From Microbispora hainanensis (GTDB taxonomy: Bacteria > Actinomycetota > Actinomycetes > Streptosporangiales > Streptosporangiaceae), in NCBI RefSeq assembly GCF_006874475.1, contig NZ_VIRM01000003.1, positions 124,001 through 188,000 of the forward strand: DNA of 64,000 nucleotides, written 5' to 3'. Positions 18,660 to 26,777 of this stretch are shown piece after piece. Numbering within the stretch: position 1 is the first letter of the stretch; every line of letters begins with the position of its first letter. The notes below the pieces were generated by a model. It did no database searches. It saw nothing but the letters and a program-made list of their open reading frames with translations, and was not told the DNA's origin. Made by a program: the position numbers and the translations under genes.

Positions 18660-18734
18660 CCTGCCATCCGCCCGGAGGACGGCCACACCGGCCCCCGGGG
18701 GGTGGGGATGCGGCACGATCAAGGGGGCGTGCGC

Positions 18735-18740
18735 TATATT
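18735..18740 (+). promoter_or_regulatory. -10 box of the aroF leader transcript
   Basis: TATATT is a near-perfect -10 hexamer in an otherwise GC-rich stretch and ends seven bases before the ATG of the leader peptide at 18748. This predicts an RNA starting at or within a base of that ATG, so the leader peptide would be translated from a leaderless message. No clear -35 is seen. Confidence 0.6.
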
Positions 18741-18747
18741 GCGTCAC

Positions 18748-18819
18748 ATGCGCACCGCTTGGTCGTTTTGGTATGGCGACGGACCCGTGAGGACCGATCG
18801 CCTCCATGCGCTGCGCTGA
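18748..18819 (+). CDS. Aromatic-rich leader peptide of the aroF attenuator
   Basis: A 23-codon open frame starting MRTAWSFWYGDG: two Trp, one Phe and one Tyr within six codons, a composition expected of a ribosome-stalling leader for aromatic amino-acid supply. It ends in TGA 13 bases before the strong intrinsic terminator at 18833-18876 and 93 bases before aroF. No Shine-Dalgarno is present; the -10 box at 18735 suggests leaderless initiation. Short supply of any aromatic aminoacyl-tRNA would stall ribosomes early and could favour an antiterminator. The function is inferred from arrangement. Confidence 0.78.
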   Translation: MRTAWSFWYGDGPVRTDRLHALR

Positions 18820-18832
18820 CAGCCACGGCGAA

Positions 18833-18876
18833 CGAAGGCCCCGGGTCCACACGGACCCGGGGCCTTCGTCGTTTTT
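18833..18876 (+). terminator. Intrinsic terminator of the aroF attenuator
   Basis: CGAAGGCCCCGGGTCC pairs perfectly with GGACCCGGGGCCTTCG across a four-base ACAC loop (16 bp), followed by CGTTTTT. This is the only hairpin with a true T-tract that I noticed in the window. It lies between the leader peptide stop and the DAHP synthase start, so it can only serve to abort transcription before aroF. Confidence 0.85.
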
Positions 18877-18912
18877 CCCCGACCCGCACGATTCACAGCG
18901 ACAGGAGTCATC

Positions 18913-19962
18913 ATGGTCATCGTCATGGCCCCCGAGGCCACGCAGGACGACGTCGAGGCGATCGCCGACGTCGTGGCCGCCGCCGGAGGGGAGGCGTTCG
19001 CGAGCCGCGGCGTGAACCGCACGATCATCGGCCTCATCGGCGACGTCGAGCAGTTCGCCGCGCTGAACCTGCGCGCCATGCCGGGCGTCGCCGACGTCGT
19101 GCGGGTCTCCACGCAGTACAAGCTCGTGAGCAGGGAGAACCACCCGCAGCGCTCCACGGTGACCGTGCGCGGCGTCCCGATCGGCCCGGACACCGTCACC
19201 CTGATCGCCGGCCCGTGCGCCGTCGAGACGCCGGAGCAGACGCTGGAGGCCGCGCTGATGGCCAAGGCGGCGGGCGCGACGCTGCTGCGCGGCGGCGCCT
19301 ACAAGCCGCGCACCTCGCCGTACGCCTTCCAGGGGCTGGGCGAGAAGGGCCTGCGCATCCTGGCCGACGTACGCGAGCAGACCGGTCTGCCGATCGTCAC
19401 CGAGGTCGTGGACGCCCACGACGTGGCGCTCGTCGCGTCGTACGCCGACATGCTGCAGGTCGGCACCCGCAACGCGCAGAACTTCGCGCTGCTGCAGGCC
19501 GTGGGCGCGGCGGGCAAGCCGGTCATGCTGAAGCGGGGCATGACGGCGACCATCGAGGAGTGGCTCATGGCGGCCGAATACGTCGCCCAGCGCGGCAACC
19601 TCGACATCGTGCTGTGCGAGCGCGGCATCCGCACCTACGAGCCCGCCACCCGCAACACGCTCGACATCTCGGCGGTCCCGGTCGTCCAGCGCCTGTCGCA
19701 CCTGCCGGTGATCGTGGACCCGTCGCACTCCGGCGGCCGGCGCGACCTCGTGCTGCCGCTGTCGCGGGCCGCCGTCGCGGTCGGGGCGGACGGCCTGATC
19801 GTCGACGTCCACCCCCACCCGGAGCAGGCCCTGTGCGACGGCCCGCAGGCCCTGGTGAACGGCGACCTGGACGCCCTCGCGGCGGTCATGCGCGACTTCC
19901 CCCCGCTGGTCGGCCGCACCGCCACCACCGGCGCGACGACGCCGTCCGCGATCTCCGCCTGA
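18913..19962 (+). CDS. aroF: 3-Deoxy-7-phosphoheptulonate synthase (DAHP synthase, class I beta)
   Basis: First enzyme of the shikimate pathway, condensing phosphoenolpyruvate with erythrose 4-phosphate. Residues 1-85 form the ferredoxin-like ACT-type N-terminal domain of the AroF/AroA-beta class; the TIM barrel follows with [36 protein letters not shown] and the [14 protein letters not shown] metal-binding segment. Length is 349 residues. AGGAG precedes the ATG. Expression is predicted to be controlled by the leader peptide and terminator immediately upstream rather than by a repressor. Confidence 0.95.
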   Translation: MVIVMAPEATQDDVEAIADVVAAAGGEAFASRGVNRTIIGLIGDVEQFAALNLRAMPGVADVVRVSTQYKLVSRENHPQRSTVTVRGVPIGPDTVTLIAGPCAVETPEQTLEAALMAKAAGATLLRGGAYKPRTSPYAFQGLGEKGLRILADVREQTGLPIVTEVVDAHDVALVASYADMLQVGTRNAQNFALLQAVGAAGKPVMLKRGMTATIEEWLMAAEYVAQRGNLDIVLCERGIRTYEPATRNTLDISAVPVVQRLSHLPVIVDPSHSGGRRDLVLPLSRAAVAVGADGLIVDVHPHPEQALCDGPQALVNGDLDALAAVMRDFPPLVGRTATTGATTPSAISA

Positions 19963-19975
19963 ACCCTCGGCTGGG

Positions 19976-20004
19976 GCCGGGGAGCGCGTTGCGCGGTCCC
20001 CGGC
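19976..20004. terminator. Terminator between convergent aroF and thiI
   Basis: GCCGGGGA pairs with TCCCCGGC, with an inner GCGC/GCGC pairing in the loop. It lies in the 63-base gap between the convergent stops and could serve both genes. Confidence 0.55.
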
Positions 20005-20025
20005 TTCTGGCGGGCCGACCGGGGC

Positions 20026-21222
20026 TCAGACGTCGAGCTTGTACGGCTGGATCGAGTCGGCGAGCTGGGCGGCGAGGTCCTCGGCGTCGAGCCGCTTCTC
20101 GATCTGCTTGAGGTCCTCGATCTTCGCGCGGGTCTCGGCCTGCCGGGGCGCGAGCAGCGTGCAGCAGTCCTCGTCGGGCAGCTCGGAGATCTCCAGCGTC
20201 CCGATCCTGCGCGCCTCGGCCATGATCTCGGTCTTGTCCAGGCCGATCAGCGGACGCAGGATCGGCAGGTCCACGGCGTGGTCCTGGGCCGTGATGTTGG
20301 CGAGGGTCTGCGAGGAGACCTGGCCGAGGCTGTCGCCGGTGACCAGCGCCTCGGCGTGGATGCGGTGGGCGACCTCCTCGGCCGTCTTGAGCATCAGCCG
20401 CCGCTGCGCGATCACCGCGAGCCGGTCCTGGCCGGAGTTCCTGATCGACTGCTGCGCCTTGCCGAACGGCACCACCCACAGCCGCGACTTGCCCTGGAAC
20501 TTGTCCAGGTTGCGCACCAGCGCGTACGCCTTGTAGATCGACTCGGAGGTGGTGAACGGGATGCCGGAGAAGTGCAGGAAGTCCACCCGCAGGCCGCGCC
20601 GCATCATGCGGTAGGCGGCGACCGGGGAGTCGATGCCGCCGGACAGCAGCGCCAGCGCCCGGCCGCTGGAGCCGACCGGCAGGCCGCCCTGACCCGGCCG
20701 GCCTCCGGTGAACAGGAACGCCTCGTCCTTGTCCACCTCGATGTGCACGGTCAGCTCCGGGTTGCTCAGGTCGACCGGCAGCCCGTAGGTGTCGTTGATC
20801 GCCCCGCCGACCACGCGGTCGAGCTCGTTCGACCGCAACGGGAAGCGCTTGTCACGACGCCGCGACCGTACGGCGAAGCGCGCCTTGCGGGCCACCTCGT
20901 CGCTGTCCCTGATCAGCTCGATCGCGGCCTTGGTGATCGCGTCCGTGTCCTTCGCCACCCGCCAGGCCAGGTGGACCAGCACGATGCCGGGCACGTCGGC
21001 CACGCGGGCCGCCACGGCCTCCGCCTCCTCCACCTCGGTCCCCGCGGGCAGGAACAGGGCGATCACCCCGTGCCGCTGGCGGATGTCGACCCGGTGGTCC
21101 TTGAGAGCGTGCTTGATGTTCGCACGCAGGCGCATCTCGAAGATCTCGCGGTTCCGGCCCTTCAGAACCACCTCGCCTAACTTGAGCAGCACCGAGGGCT
21201 CTCCGAGGGCGGTCATGGTCAT
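20026..21222 (-). CDS. thiI: tRNA 4-thiouridine synthase ThiI
   Basis: Transfers sulfur to U8 of tRNA and, in some bacteria, to ThiS for thiamine. The 398 residues comprise an N-terminal ferredoxin-like region and THUMP domain (to about 165) and the PP-loop ATPase domain with [11 protein letters not shown] near 190, [12 protein letters not shown] and the [15 protein letters not shown] segment. There is no C-terminal rhodanese domain, as usual for actinobacteria, so sulfur must come through the conserved cysteines or another carrier. ATG 21222 has GGAGG nine bases upstream. Confidence 0.93.
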   Translation of the reverse strand: MTMTALGEPSVLLKLGEVVLKGRNREIFEMRLRANIKHALKDHRVDIRQRHGVIALFLPAGTEVEEAEAVAARVADVPGIVLVHLAWRVAKDTDAITKAAIELIRDSDEVARKARFAVRSRRRDKRFPLRSNELDRVVGGAINDTYGLPVDLSNPELTVHIEVDKDEAFLFTGGRPGQGGLPVGSSGRALALLSGGIDSPVAAYRMMRRGLRVDFLHFSGIPFTTSESIYKAYALVRNLDKFQGKSRLWVVPFGKAQQSIRNSGQDRLAVIAQRRLMLKTAEEVAHRIHAEALVTGDSLGQVSSQTLANITAQDHAVDLPILRPLIGLDKTEIMAEARRIGTLEISELPDEDCCTLLAPRQAETRAKIEDLKQIEKRLDAEDLAAQLADSIQPYKLDV

Positions 21223-21467
21223 CTGTGGAAACCTCCGGAACGGACATGGACGGCCGTCACGCCGGGGAGGGCTGCGGCCAGGGGACGTTCGCCATGGACA
21301 ACGCGTCGCGGCGATGCAGGCTTCCCACTGTAATGCCGCCGCCGCGACAGCGCCGATCAGCACCCGGTGCCCCGCCATTCTTTGCCCTGCCGCGTCGTCG
21401 CCCGGGGGCGTCCAGGAACCCGGGCCGGTCACCGCTCCGGAAGGAACCTCCGTCGGTGGACCCCGCG

Positions 21468-22228
21468 CTAGTCGAGCTCGGCCAGGCCCTTCTCTATCGC
21501 GTAGCGGACCAGTTCGACGCGGTTGTGGAGCTGGAGCTTGCTCAGCGTGTTCTGCACGTGGTTCTGCACGGTGCGATGCGACAGCACCAGGCGCTCGGCG
21601 ATCTGCCGATAGGTCAGGCCCTTGGCGACCATGCGCAGCACCTCGGTCTCCCGGTCGGTCAGCCGGGGGCCGTCCTGCGCGGCGTCGCGGTCCGGGCCGG
21701 CCGTCCGGTGGGCCAGCCTGCGATACTCCCCAAGCACCAGCCCGGCCAGGCCGGGGGTGAAGACGGCGTCGCCCTCGGCGGTGCGCCGTACGGCGTCCAG
21801 GAACTCCTCCCGGCTCGCCGATTTCACGAGATAGCCGGAGGCGCCCGCCTTGACCGCTTCCAGCACGTCCGCCTCCTCGGCGCTGGCCGACAGGACGAGC
21901 ACGCGCGGCGGGGCGGCGGACGCCCCGAACCCCCGGGCCACCTCGACCCCCGGCAGGTCCGGCAGCCGCAGGTCCAGCACCACCACGTCGGGCCGCACCG
22001 CCGCCGCCACGCGCAGCGCCTGACGGCCCTCCCCGGTGGTGGCGACGACGTCGTACCCGGCCTCGGCCAGTCGCGGGCGACCGCCTCCCGCCACATCGGG
22101 TGGTCGTCCACCACCATGACCCGCACCCGCGGGCGTTCCCGGCCGCCGGCCGCCGGGCCGTCGTCGGCCCCCGCACCGGTGGCCGGGCCCGGGGGATCGT
22201 CCGCACGCAGCCGTTCGTCTCCGCTCAC
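21468..22228 (-). pseudogene. LuxR/NarL-type response regulator with a -1 frameshift in the receiver
   Basis: The gene starts at GTG 22228, overlapping the kinase stop by GTGA. One frame gives a disordered leader and the receiver start VRVMVVDDHPMWREAVARD; from about 22075 the match continues in another frame as LAEAGYDVVATTGEG, DVVVLDLRLPDLPG, the LVKSAS lysine and a full C-terminal LuxR domain (LTDRETEVLRMVAKGLTYRQIAERL) to the stop at 21468. Restoring one C at 22075 (GACCTGGCC instead of GACTGGCC) repairs it. Either a recent mutation or a sequence error; without repair the receiver cannot form, though the downstream part could be made from an internal start. Confidence 0.82.
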
Positions 22229-23466
22229 GACCGCTTCCCGCTCCCTTCGTCCGCCCGCACCTTGTCCGCGCTCATTGGGACCGACAGCTCGATCTCCGTT
22301 CCCGTACGCGACGAGGTGATCGCCACCGTGCCGCCGAGGTCGGCCACGCGGCCCCGGATCGAGCGGGCCACGCCCATGCGCCCCTCGCGGGCCGCCTGCT
22401 CCAACCGGCCCTCGGGGATGCCCGGCCCGTCGTCGCGCACGGTGACGACGACCGCGCCATCGTCCTCCTCCGCGAGTATCCACGCGCGGGTGCCCTCGGG
22501 ACAGTGCCGGGCGACGTTGTCGAGGGCCGCGCCGACGGCCGCCGCCACCTCCCGCGCGCTCCCGTCCGGCAGCCGCAGCGGTGTCGCGGGCGCGGACACC
22601 GTCACCCGGGAGGTGCCGTACGGCCGCAGCAGCTCGCGCAGGTCGGCATCGGGTTCCGCCGCGCCGGTCCCCGTGGAACCAGGAGATGCGTGGGCGAGGC
22701 GGCGGCGCTGCCACACCGGAGGCCGGAGACCGGGCGGCGGGGCGGGATCCGGCTCCTCCGCCACGGGCGGGGCCTGCACCAGCGCCCGCAGCGCCGCCTC
22801 CTGCTCCCCCGCCAGCCTGCCCAGCTCGGCCGCCTCGCCGCCGATCTCCGCGCCCCTGCGCTGCACCAGGGCCAGCACCTGGAGCACCGAGTCGTGGATG
22901 CCGCGGGCGAGCCGCTCCCGCTCGCGGCCGACCGCCTCGATCCGCGCGGCGCGCCGCATGCGCTCCTCGGCCTCCCGCGCGAGCCGGGCGACGTGCCCGA
23001 CGACCACTCCGGCCATGAACATGAGCACGGCGCCGTTCACCGGGATCGAGGCGAGGTCGACCCCGTTGCCGCTGCGCAGCCACAGGTCGGCCGCCGACAT
23101 GACCGCGGCGGCGACCGCACCGGCACGGCGTCCCCGCGCCACGCCGTACGCGAGGACGGGCCCGGCCACCCAGGTCGCCGTGACCGGGATCGCCCCGGCC
23201 ACCATGTCGTCGCGGCTCTGCGCGTACGGCGCGGCCAGCAGGCATGCCGCCGTGACGACGAGGTCGGCGGCCAGCAACGGCCCCCGCCGTGCGGCGGGAG
23301 GCTGGACGAGCATGACGACGGTCCAGACGGCCATCACGCCGACGACGGCCCAGGCCACGGCGGGACGGGCGTAGCCGCCCGCCCTGAGCACGAGCAGCGC
23401 CGCGTACGCGAGCGACGCCACGCGGAAGACCGCGATCGCCCGCCAGAACGGTCCCTCGATGCCCAT
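22225..23466 (-). CDS. MacS-type sensor histidine kinase (HisKA_3)
   Basis: A 413-residue sensor kinase with about five hydrophobic segments in the first 165 residues, then the HisKA_3 dimerisation helix with phospho-acceptor histidine in RLARGIHDSVLQVLALVQRRG near 200, a proline-rich loop and an HATPase domain (GAALDNVARHCP N-box, VTVRDDGPGIPEG). This architecture matches the MacS kinase family that pairs with LuxR regulators in actinobacteria. Translation is coupled by a GTGA overlap to the regulator gene downstream, which is frameshifted in this sequence. Confidence 0.88.
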   Translation of the reverse strand: MGIEGPFWRAIAVFRVASLAYAALLVLRAGGYARPAVAWAVVGVMAVWTVVMLVQPPAARRGPLLAADLVVTAACLLAAPYAQSRDDMVAGAIPVTATWVAGPVLAYGVARGRRAGAVAAAVMSAADLWLRSGNGVDLASIPVNGAVLMFMAGVVVGHVARLAREAEERMRRAARIEAVGRERERLARGIHDSVLQVLALVQRRGAEIGGEAAELGRLAGEQEAALRALVQAPPVAEEPDPAPPPGLRPPVWQRRRLAHASPGSTGTGAAEPDADLRELLRPYGTSRVTVSAPATPLRLPDGSAREVAAAVGAALDNVARHCPEGTRAWILAEEDDGAVVVTVRDDGPGIPEGRLEQAAREGRMGVARSIRGRVADLGGTVAITSSRTGTEIELSVPMSADKVRADEGSGKRS

Positions 23467-23578
23467 CGCGCGGCGCCCTCTCCTGATCGAGCCGGGGAGG
23501 GCCGGGCCCTCCGCTCACATACTCGGGCAATCGCCGCGCCCAGGGGACTCACTTCGTGCGGTTCGGGGCCTGGCATGC

Positions 23579-23612
23579 GTACGGCTCCCGCGGGGCGACG
23601 CGGGAGCCGTAC
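23579..23612 (-). terminator. 13-bp perfect hairpin downstream of pfkA
   Basis: GTACGGCTCCCGC at 23579-23591 pairs with GCGGGAGCCGTAC at 23600-23612 over an eight-base loop. It lies about 40 bases past the phosphofructokinase stop and upstream of the kinase gene, separating the two minus-strand units. No T-tract. Confidence 0.6.
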
Positions 23613-23651
23613 AGGATCGTGCGCGGGCCGCGGTGACGGGCCCGCGACCGA

Positions 23652-24677
23652 TCAGCCGAAGAAGACCTCGGCCTCCTCGTAGCGGGAGGCCGGCACGGTC
23701 TTGAGCTCGGCGGTCGCCTCGGCGAGCTCGACGCGGACGATGTCGGTGCCGCGCAGCGCGATCATCTTGCCGTAGTCGCCCTCGTGCACCGCGTCGATCG
23801 CACCCAGCCCGAAGCGGGTCGCGAGCACGCGGTCGTAGGCGGTCGGGGTGCCGCCGCGCTGGATGTGGCCGAGGACCGTGGTGCGGGCCTCCTTGCCGGT
23901 GCGCTTCTCGATCTCCTTGGCGAGGACCTCGCCGATGCCGCCGAGACGCACGTGGCCGAACGCGTCGAGCTCGCCCGCCTGCAGCGCCATCTGGCCCTCA
24001 AGCGGGTGGGCGCCCTCGGCGACGACGATGATCGGCGCGTAGCGGGTCTTGAACCGCGACTCGACGTAGGCGCAGACCTTCTCGATGTCGAACGGCTTCT
24101 CCGGGATGAGGATGACGTTGGCGCCGGCGGCCATGCCCGCGTGCAGCGCGATCCAGCCCGCGTGGCGGCCCATGACCTCGCAGATCAGCGCGCGGTGGTG
24201 CGACTCGGCGGTCGTGTGGAGCCGGTCGATGGCCTCCATCGCGATGTTGACCGCGGTGTCGAAGCCGAAGGTGTAGTCGGTGGCGTTGAGGTCGTTGTCG
24301 ATCGTCTTGGGCACGCCGACGACCTTCACGCCGCGGTCGAACAGCTGCTTGGCCACGCCCAGCGTGTCCTCACCGCCGATGGCGATGAGCGCGTCGACGC
24401 CCTGCGCGGCGAGGTTCTCCTTGATCCGCTCGACGCCGCCCTCGATCTTGATCGGGTTCGTGCGGGAGGAACCGAGAATGGTGCCGCCGCGCGGGAGGAT
24501 GCCCCGGACGGCCTGGATGTCGAGCGGCATGGTGTCGCCCTCCAGAGGGCCACGCCAGCCGTCGCGGAATCCGACGAACTCGTGCCCGTACACGCCGACG
24601 CCCTTGCGGACGACGCCGCGGATCACCGCGTTCAGCCCGGGGCAGTCGCCGCCTCCGGTCAGGACTCCAATACGCAT
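23652..24677 (-). CDS. pfkA: 6-Phosphofructokinase (group III, ATP or PPi)
   Basis: Phosphorylates fructose 6-phosphate to the 1,6-bisphosphate in glycolysis. The 341 residues contain GGGDCPGLNAVIR at 8-20, GGEDTLG at 101-107, PKTIDND at 123-129 (catalytic Asp127), the MGRHAGWIALH block and the IEKRTGKEARTTVLGHIQRGG segment. Asp104 and Lys124 are the residues linked to pyrophosphate use, in place of the two glycines of ATP enzymes; yet close actinomycete relatives are reported to use ATP, so the donor is open. The ATG at 24677 follows GGAGG; an ATG six codons upstream contains that ribosome binding site and is not the start. Confidence 0.9.
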   Translation of the reverse strand: MRIGVLTGGGDCPGLNAVIRGVVRKGVGVYGHEFVGFRDGWRGPLEGDTMPLDIQAVRGILPRGGTILGSSRTNPIKIEGGVERIKENLAAQGVDALIAIGGEDTLGVAKQLFDRGVKVVGVPKTIDNDLNATDYTFGFDTAVNIAMEAIDRLHTTAESHHRALICEVMGRHAGWIALHAGMAAGANVILIPEKPFDIEKVCAYVESRFKTRYAPIIVVAEGAHPLEGQMALQAGELDAFGHVRLGGIGEVLAKEIEKRTGKEARTTVLGHIQRGGTPTAYDRVLATRFGLGAIDAVHEGDYGKMIALRGTDIVRVELAEATAELKTVPASRYEEAEVFFG

Positions 24678-24899
24678 GACGGGTTCTTCCTCCATCTGGG
24701 ATTACGCGTGGAATGGCGCGGCCGGCCCGACGCAGACCCCGGCACTCCACCGCACCGCATTCTGCCTGAGCCTATCTCAATGGTCTAGACCAAAAGGAGA
24801 GGCTACGCCACCCGGCCGACCAGACCAACTCAGTCTCGCACGACGAGACCGCGCTCGTCGTGAGAGGCGTCTTCCCAACGGGCCGCCGCGGTCCTATCT

Positions 24900-24912
24900 T
24901 TGACTTCGTCAA
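24900..24912. promoter_or_regulatory. Palindrome TTGACTTCGTCAA upstream of the MarR-GNAT gene
   Basis: TTGAC and GTCAA form a perfect 5-bp inverted repeat with a three-base spacer, 28 bases before the ATG. TTGACT also fits a -35 hexamer. The position suits an autoregulatory operator for the MarR domain encoded downstream. Inference. Confidence 0.45.
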
Positions 24913-24940
24913 TCATTTCCTTGAGATAGGCAAGGGAAAA

Positions 24941-25849
24941 ATGGACATCGTTTCCGAAGTCCGTGCCTTCAACCGCTTCTACACGTCCGTCATCGGCGTG
25001 CTCGGGTCGGGAATGCACGACACCCCCTACTCCCTTACCGAGGCGCGGGTGCTGTTCGAGCTCGGCACCAGGGACGCCGCCGACACCGCCGACGTCAGGG
25101 CCATGCTCGGCCTCGACCCCGGCTACCTGAGCCGGATCCTCACCAGGTTCGAAGGCGACGGGCTCGTGTCCCGGGAGCGGTCGGCCGAGGACGCCCGCCG
25201 CCAGGTCGTTCGGCTCACCCCCAAGGGCCGCGACACCTTCGCCCTTCTCGACCGGCGTTCGGCCGTCGAGATCGAGACCCTGCTGGCGAAGCTGACCGAT
25301 CCGGAACGCCGCCGGCTCGTCACCGCGATGGGCACCGTACGCAGCCTGCTGGAGCCCGACGATCGGCGCGAGCCGTACGTGATCAGGCCCCCGCGGGCGG
25401 GCGACCTCGGCTGGGTGGTGCACCGGCACGGGGCCCTCTACAGCGAGGAGTACGGCTGGGGCGCCGCGTTCGAGGCCCTGGTCGCGCGGATCGTCGCCGA
25501 GTACGTCGAGGACCAGGACCCCCGCCGGGAGGCGGCCTGGATCGCCGAGGTGCGCGGCGATCCGGTGGGATGCATCTTCTGCGTGCGCAAGGACGACACG
25601 ACGGCCCAGCTCCGCCTGCTGCTGGTCGAGCCGTCCGCCCGCGGCATGGGCATCGGCGGGCGCCTGGTCGACGAGTGCCTGCGCTTCGCCGCGGCGGCCG
25701 GCTACCGGCGGATCGTGCTCTGGACCCGCGACGTGCTCGTCAGCGCGCGCCGGATCTACCAGGCCGCCGGATTCGAGCTGGTGGAGCAGTATCCGAGCGA
25801 GGAGTCGGGCATCCCCGTCACCGACCAGGTATGGGCCAAGGACCTGTGA
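24941..25849 (+). CDS. MarR helix-turn-helix / GNAT acetyltransferase fusion protein
   Basis: A 302-residue two-domain protein. Residues 1-140 are a MarR-type winged helix (LTEARVLFELG, LGLDPGYLSRILTRFEGDGLVSRERSAEDARRQVVRLTPKG); residues about 148-302 are a GNAT N-acetyltransferase with the acetyl-CoA loop LVEPSARGMGIGGRLVDEC and the LYQAAGFELVEQ-like ending. Such fusions are a recognised family in actinobacteria, but the acceptor molecule is unknown. ATG 24941 is preceded by AAGGGA; earlier in-frame codons lie in the promoter. The product may sense a ligand and modify it. Confidence 0.88.
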   Translation: MDIVSEVRAFNRFYTSVIGVLGSGMHDTPYSLTEARVLFELGTRDAADTADVRAMLGLDPGYLSRILTRFEGDGLVSRERSAEDARRQVVRLTPKGRDTFALLDRRSAVEIETLLAKLTDPERRRLVTAMGTVRSLLEPDDRREPYVIRPPRAGDLGWVVHRHGALYSEEYGWGAAFEALVARIVAEYVEDQDPRREAAWIAEVRGDPVGCIFCVRKDDTTAQLRLLLVEPSARGMGIGGRLVDECLRFAAAAGYRRIVLWTRDVLVSARRIYQAAGFELVEQYPSEESGIPVTDQVWAKDL

Positions 25850-25870
25850 CCCTCCCGGCCGGCCCGTACC

Positions 25871-26674
25871 ATGATCTTCGTGGTGAGACTGGTGCGGCGG
25901 GCCGTGAGAACGCCGCGAGAGAGCGTCGCGCTCGCGATGTGCGTGGCGGTGCTCGCGGGAGCGGGCGCGGCGGGGTGTGCGGGCGCACGTGAGCCCGCGC
26001 GGCCCGCCGCCCCCACGGCGCAGGTCACGGCGCAGGTCACGGCGCAGGTCACGGCGCAGGTCACGGCCATGTCCGAAGCCGCGCACAGCGTGGTCCGGAT
26101 CCGGGGTTACGCCTCCTCCTGCCGGAAACCGCTGGAGGCGACCGGATTCGTCTACGCACCCGAGAGGGTCATGGTCAACGCGCACACCGTGGCAGGAGTG
26201 GACCGCGACCTGGAAGTCGTCCTCGGCGACGGGCGGCGGTTCGCCGCACGGGTGGTCGCCTTCGACCCGGAGGCCGACGCCGCCGTCCTGCGGGTGCCCG
26301 GGCTGACCGCCCGGCCGCTGCGGCTCACGGAAACCTCGATCACCTCCGCCGTGGTCGTCGGCTATCGCAAGGGCGCGACCGTCCCGGTCGAGCTGCCCGC
26401 CAGGGTGCGGCCGGACCAGACCGCCGAGTCGTACGACATATACGGCCGCGTGCGAGTCTCGCTGCGGATCCATCGCTTCCACGGTGCGGCCATCACGCCC
26501 GGCATGTCGGGCGCTCCGCTGGTCGCCGACGGAGATCGGGTGGCGGGGATGGTCTTCGCGGTGGACACGGACAAGGCCGACGTCGGCTACGCGCTCACCA
26601 CGGCACAGTTCAGAGCGGTCGCCACGGCCGGCAGGAGGGCCACCTCCGCCGTGCCGCACGACCCCTGCGACTGA
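25871..26674 (+). CDS. Secreted or membrane-anchored trypsin-like serine protease (MarP-like)
   Basis: A 267-residue protein with a basic N-terminus and a hydrophobic segment at about 19-38 ending in AGAAGC, which could be a signal peptide or a weak lipobox. A fourfold TAQV repeat follows. The rest resembles the periplasmic protease domain of MarP-type proteins: VMVNAHTVAG (catalytic His), FDPEADAAVLRV (Asp), GRVRVSLRIH and TPGMSGAPLV, where GMSGAP replaces the usual GNSGGP around the nucleophile Ser. The multi-span membrane part of true MarP is absent. Target unknown; possibly envelope stress. Confidence 0.72.
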   Translation: MIFVVRLVRRAVRTPRESVALAMCVAVLAGAGAAGCAGAREPARPAAPTAQVTAQVTAQVTAQVTAMSEAAHSVVRIRGYASSCRKPLEATGFVYAPERVMVNAHTVAGVDRDLEVVLGDGRRFAARVVAFDPEADAAVLRVPGLTARPLRLTETSITSAVVVGYRKGATVPVELPARVRPDQTAESYDIYGRVRVSLRIHRFHGAAITPGMSGAPLVADGDRVAGMVFAVDTDKADVGYALTTAQFRAVATAGRRATSAVPHDPCD

Positions 26675-26777
26675 CAGCCCTCGTACGCCGGCGGCTGCGG
26701 TCCGCCGGGCGAGTGGGCCGGCGCGCGGCGAAGTCCGGCCTATTCGTATCGTCCGACCTCGCGAGACCATGGCCGGT

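Noticed and set aside
18744-19265. Antisense frame opposite the start of aroF
   Set aside because: Phase shadow of aroF; no independent evidence.
26011-26067. Fourfold 12-base repeat at 26011-26067 considered as a CRISPR-like or regulatory array
   Set aside because: It encodes the in-frame TAQV repeats of the secreted protease-like protein and has no spacers.
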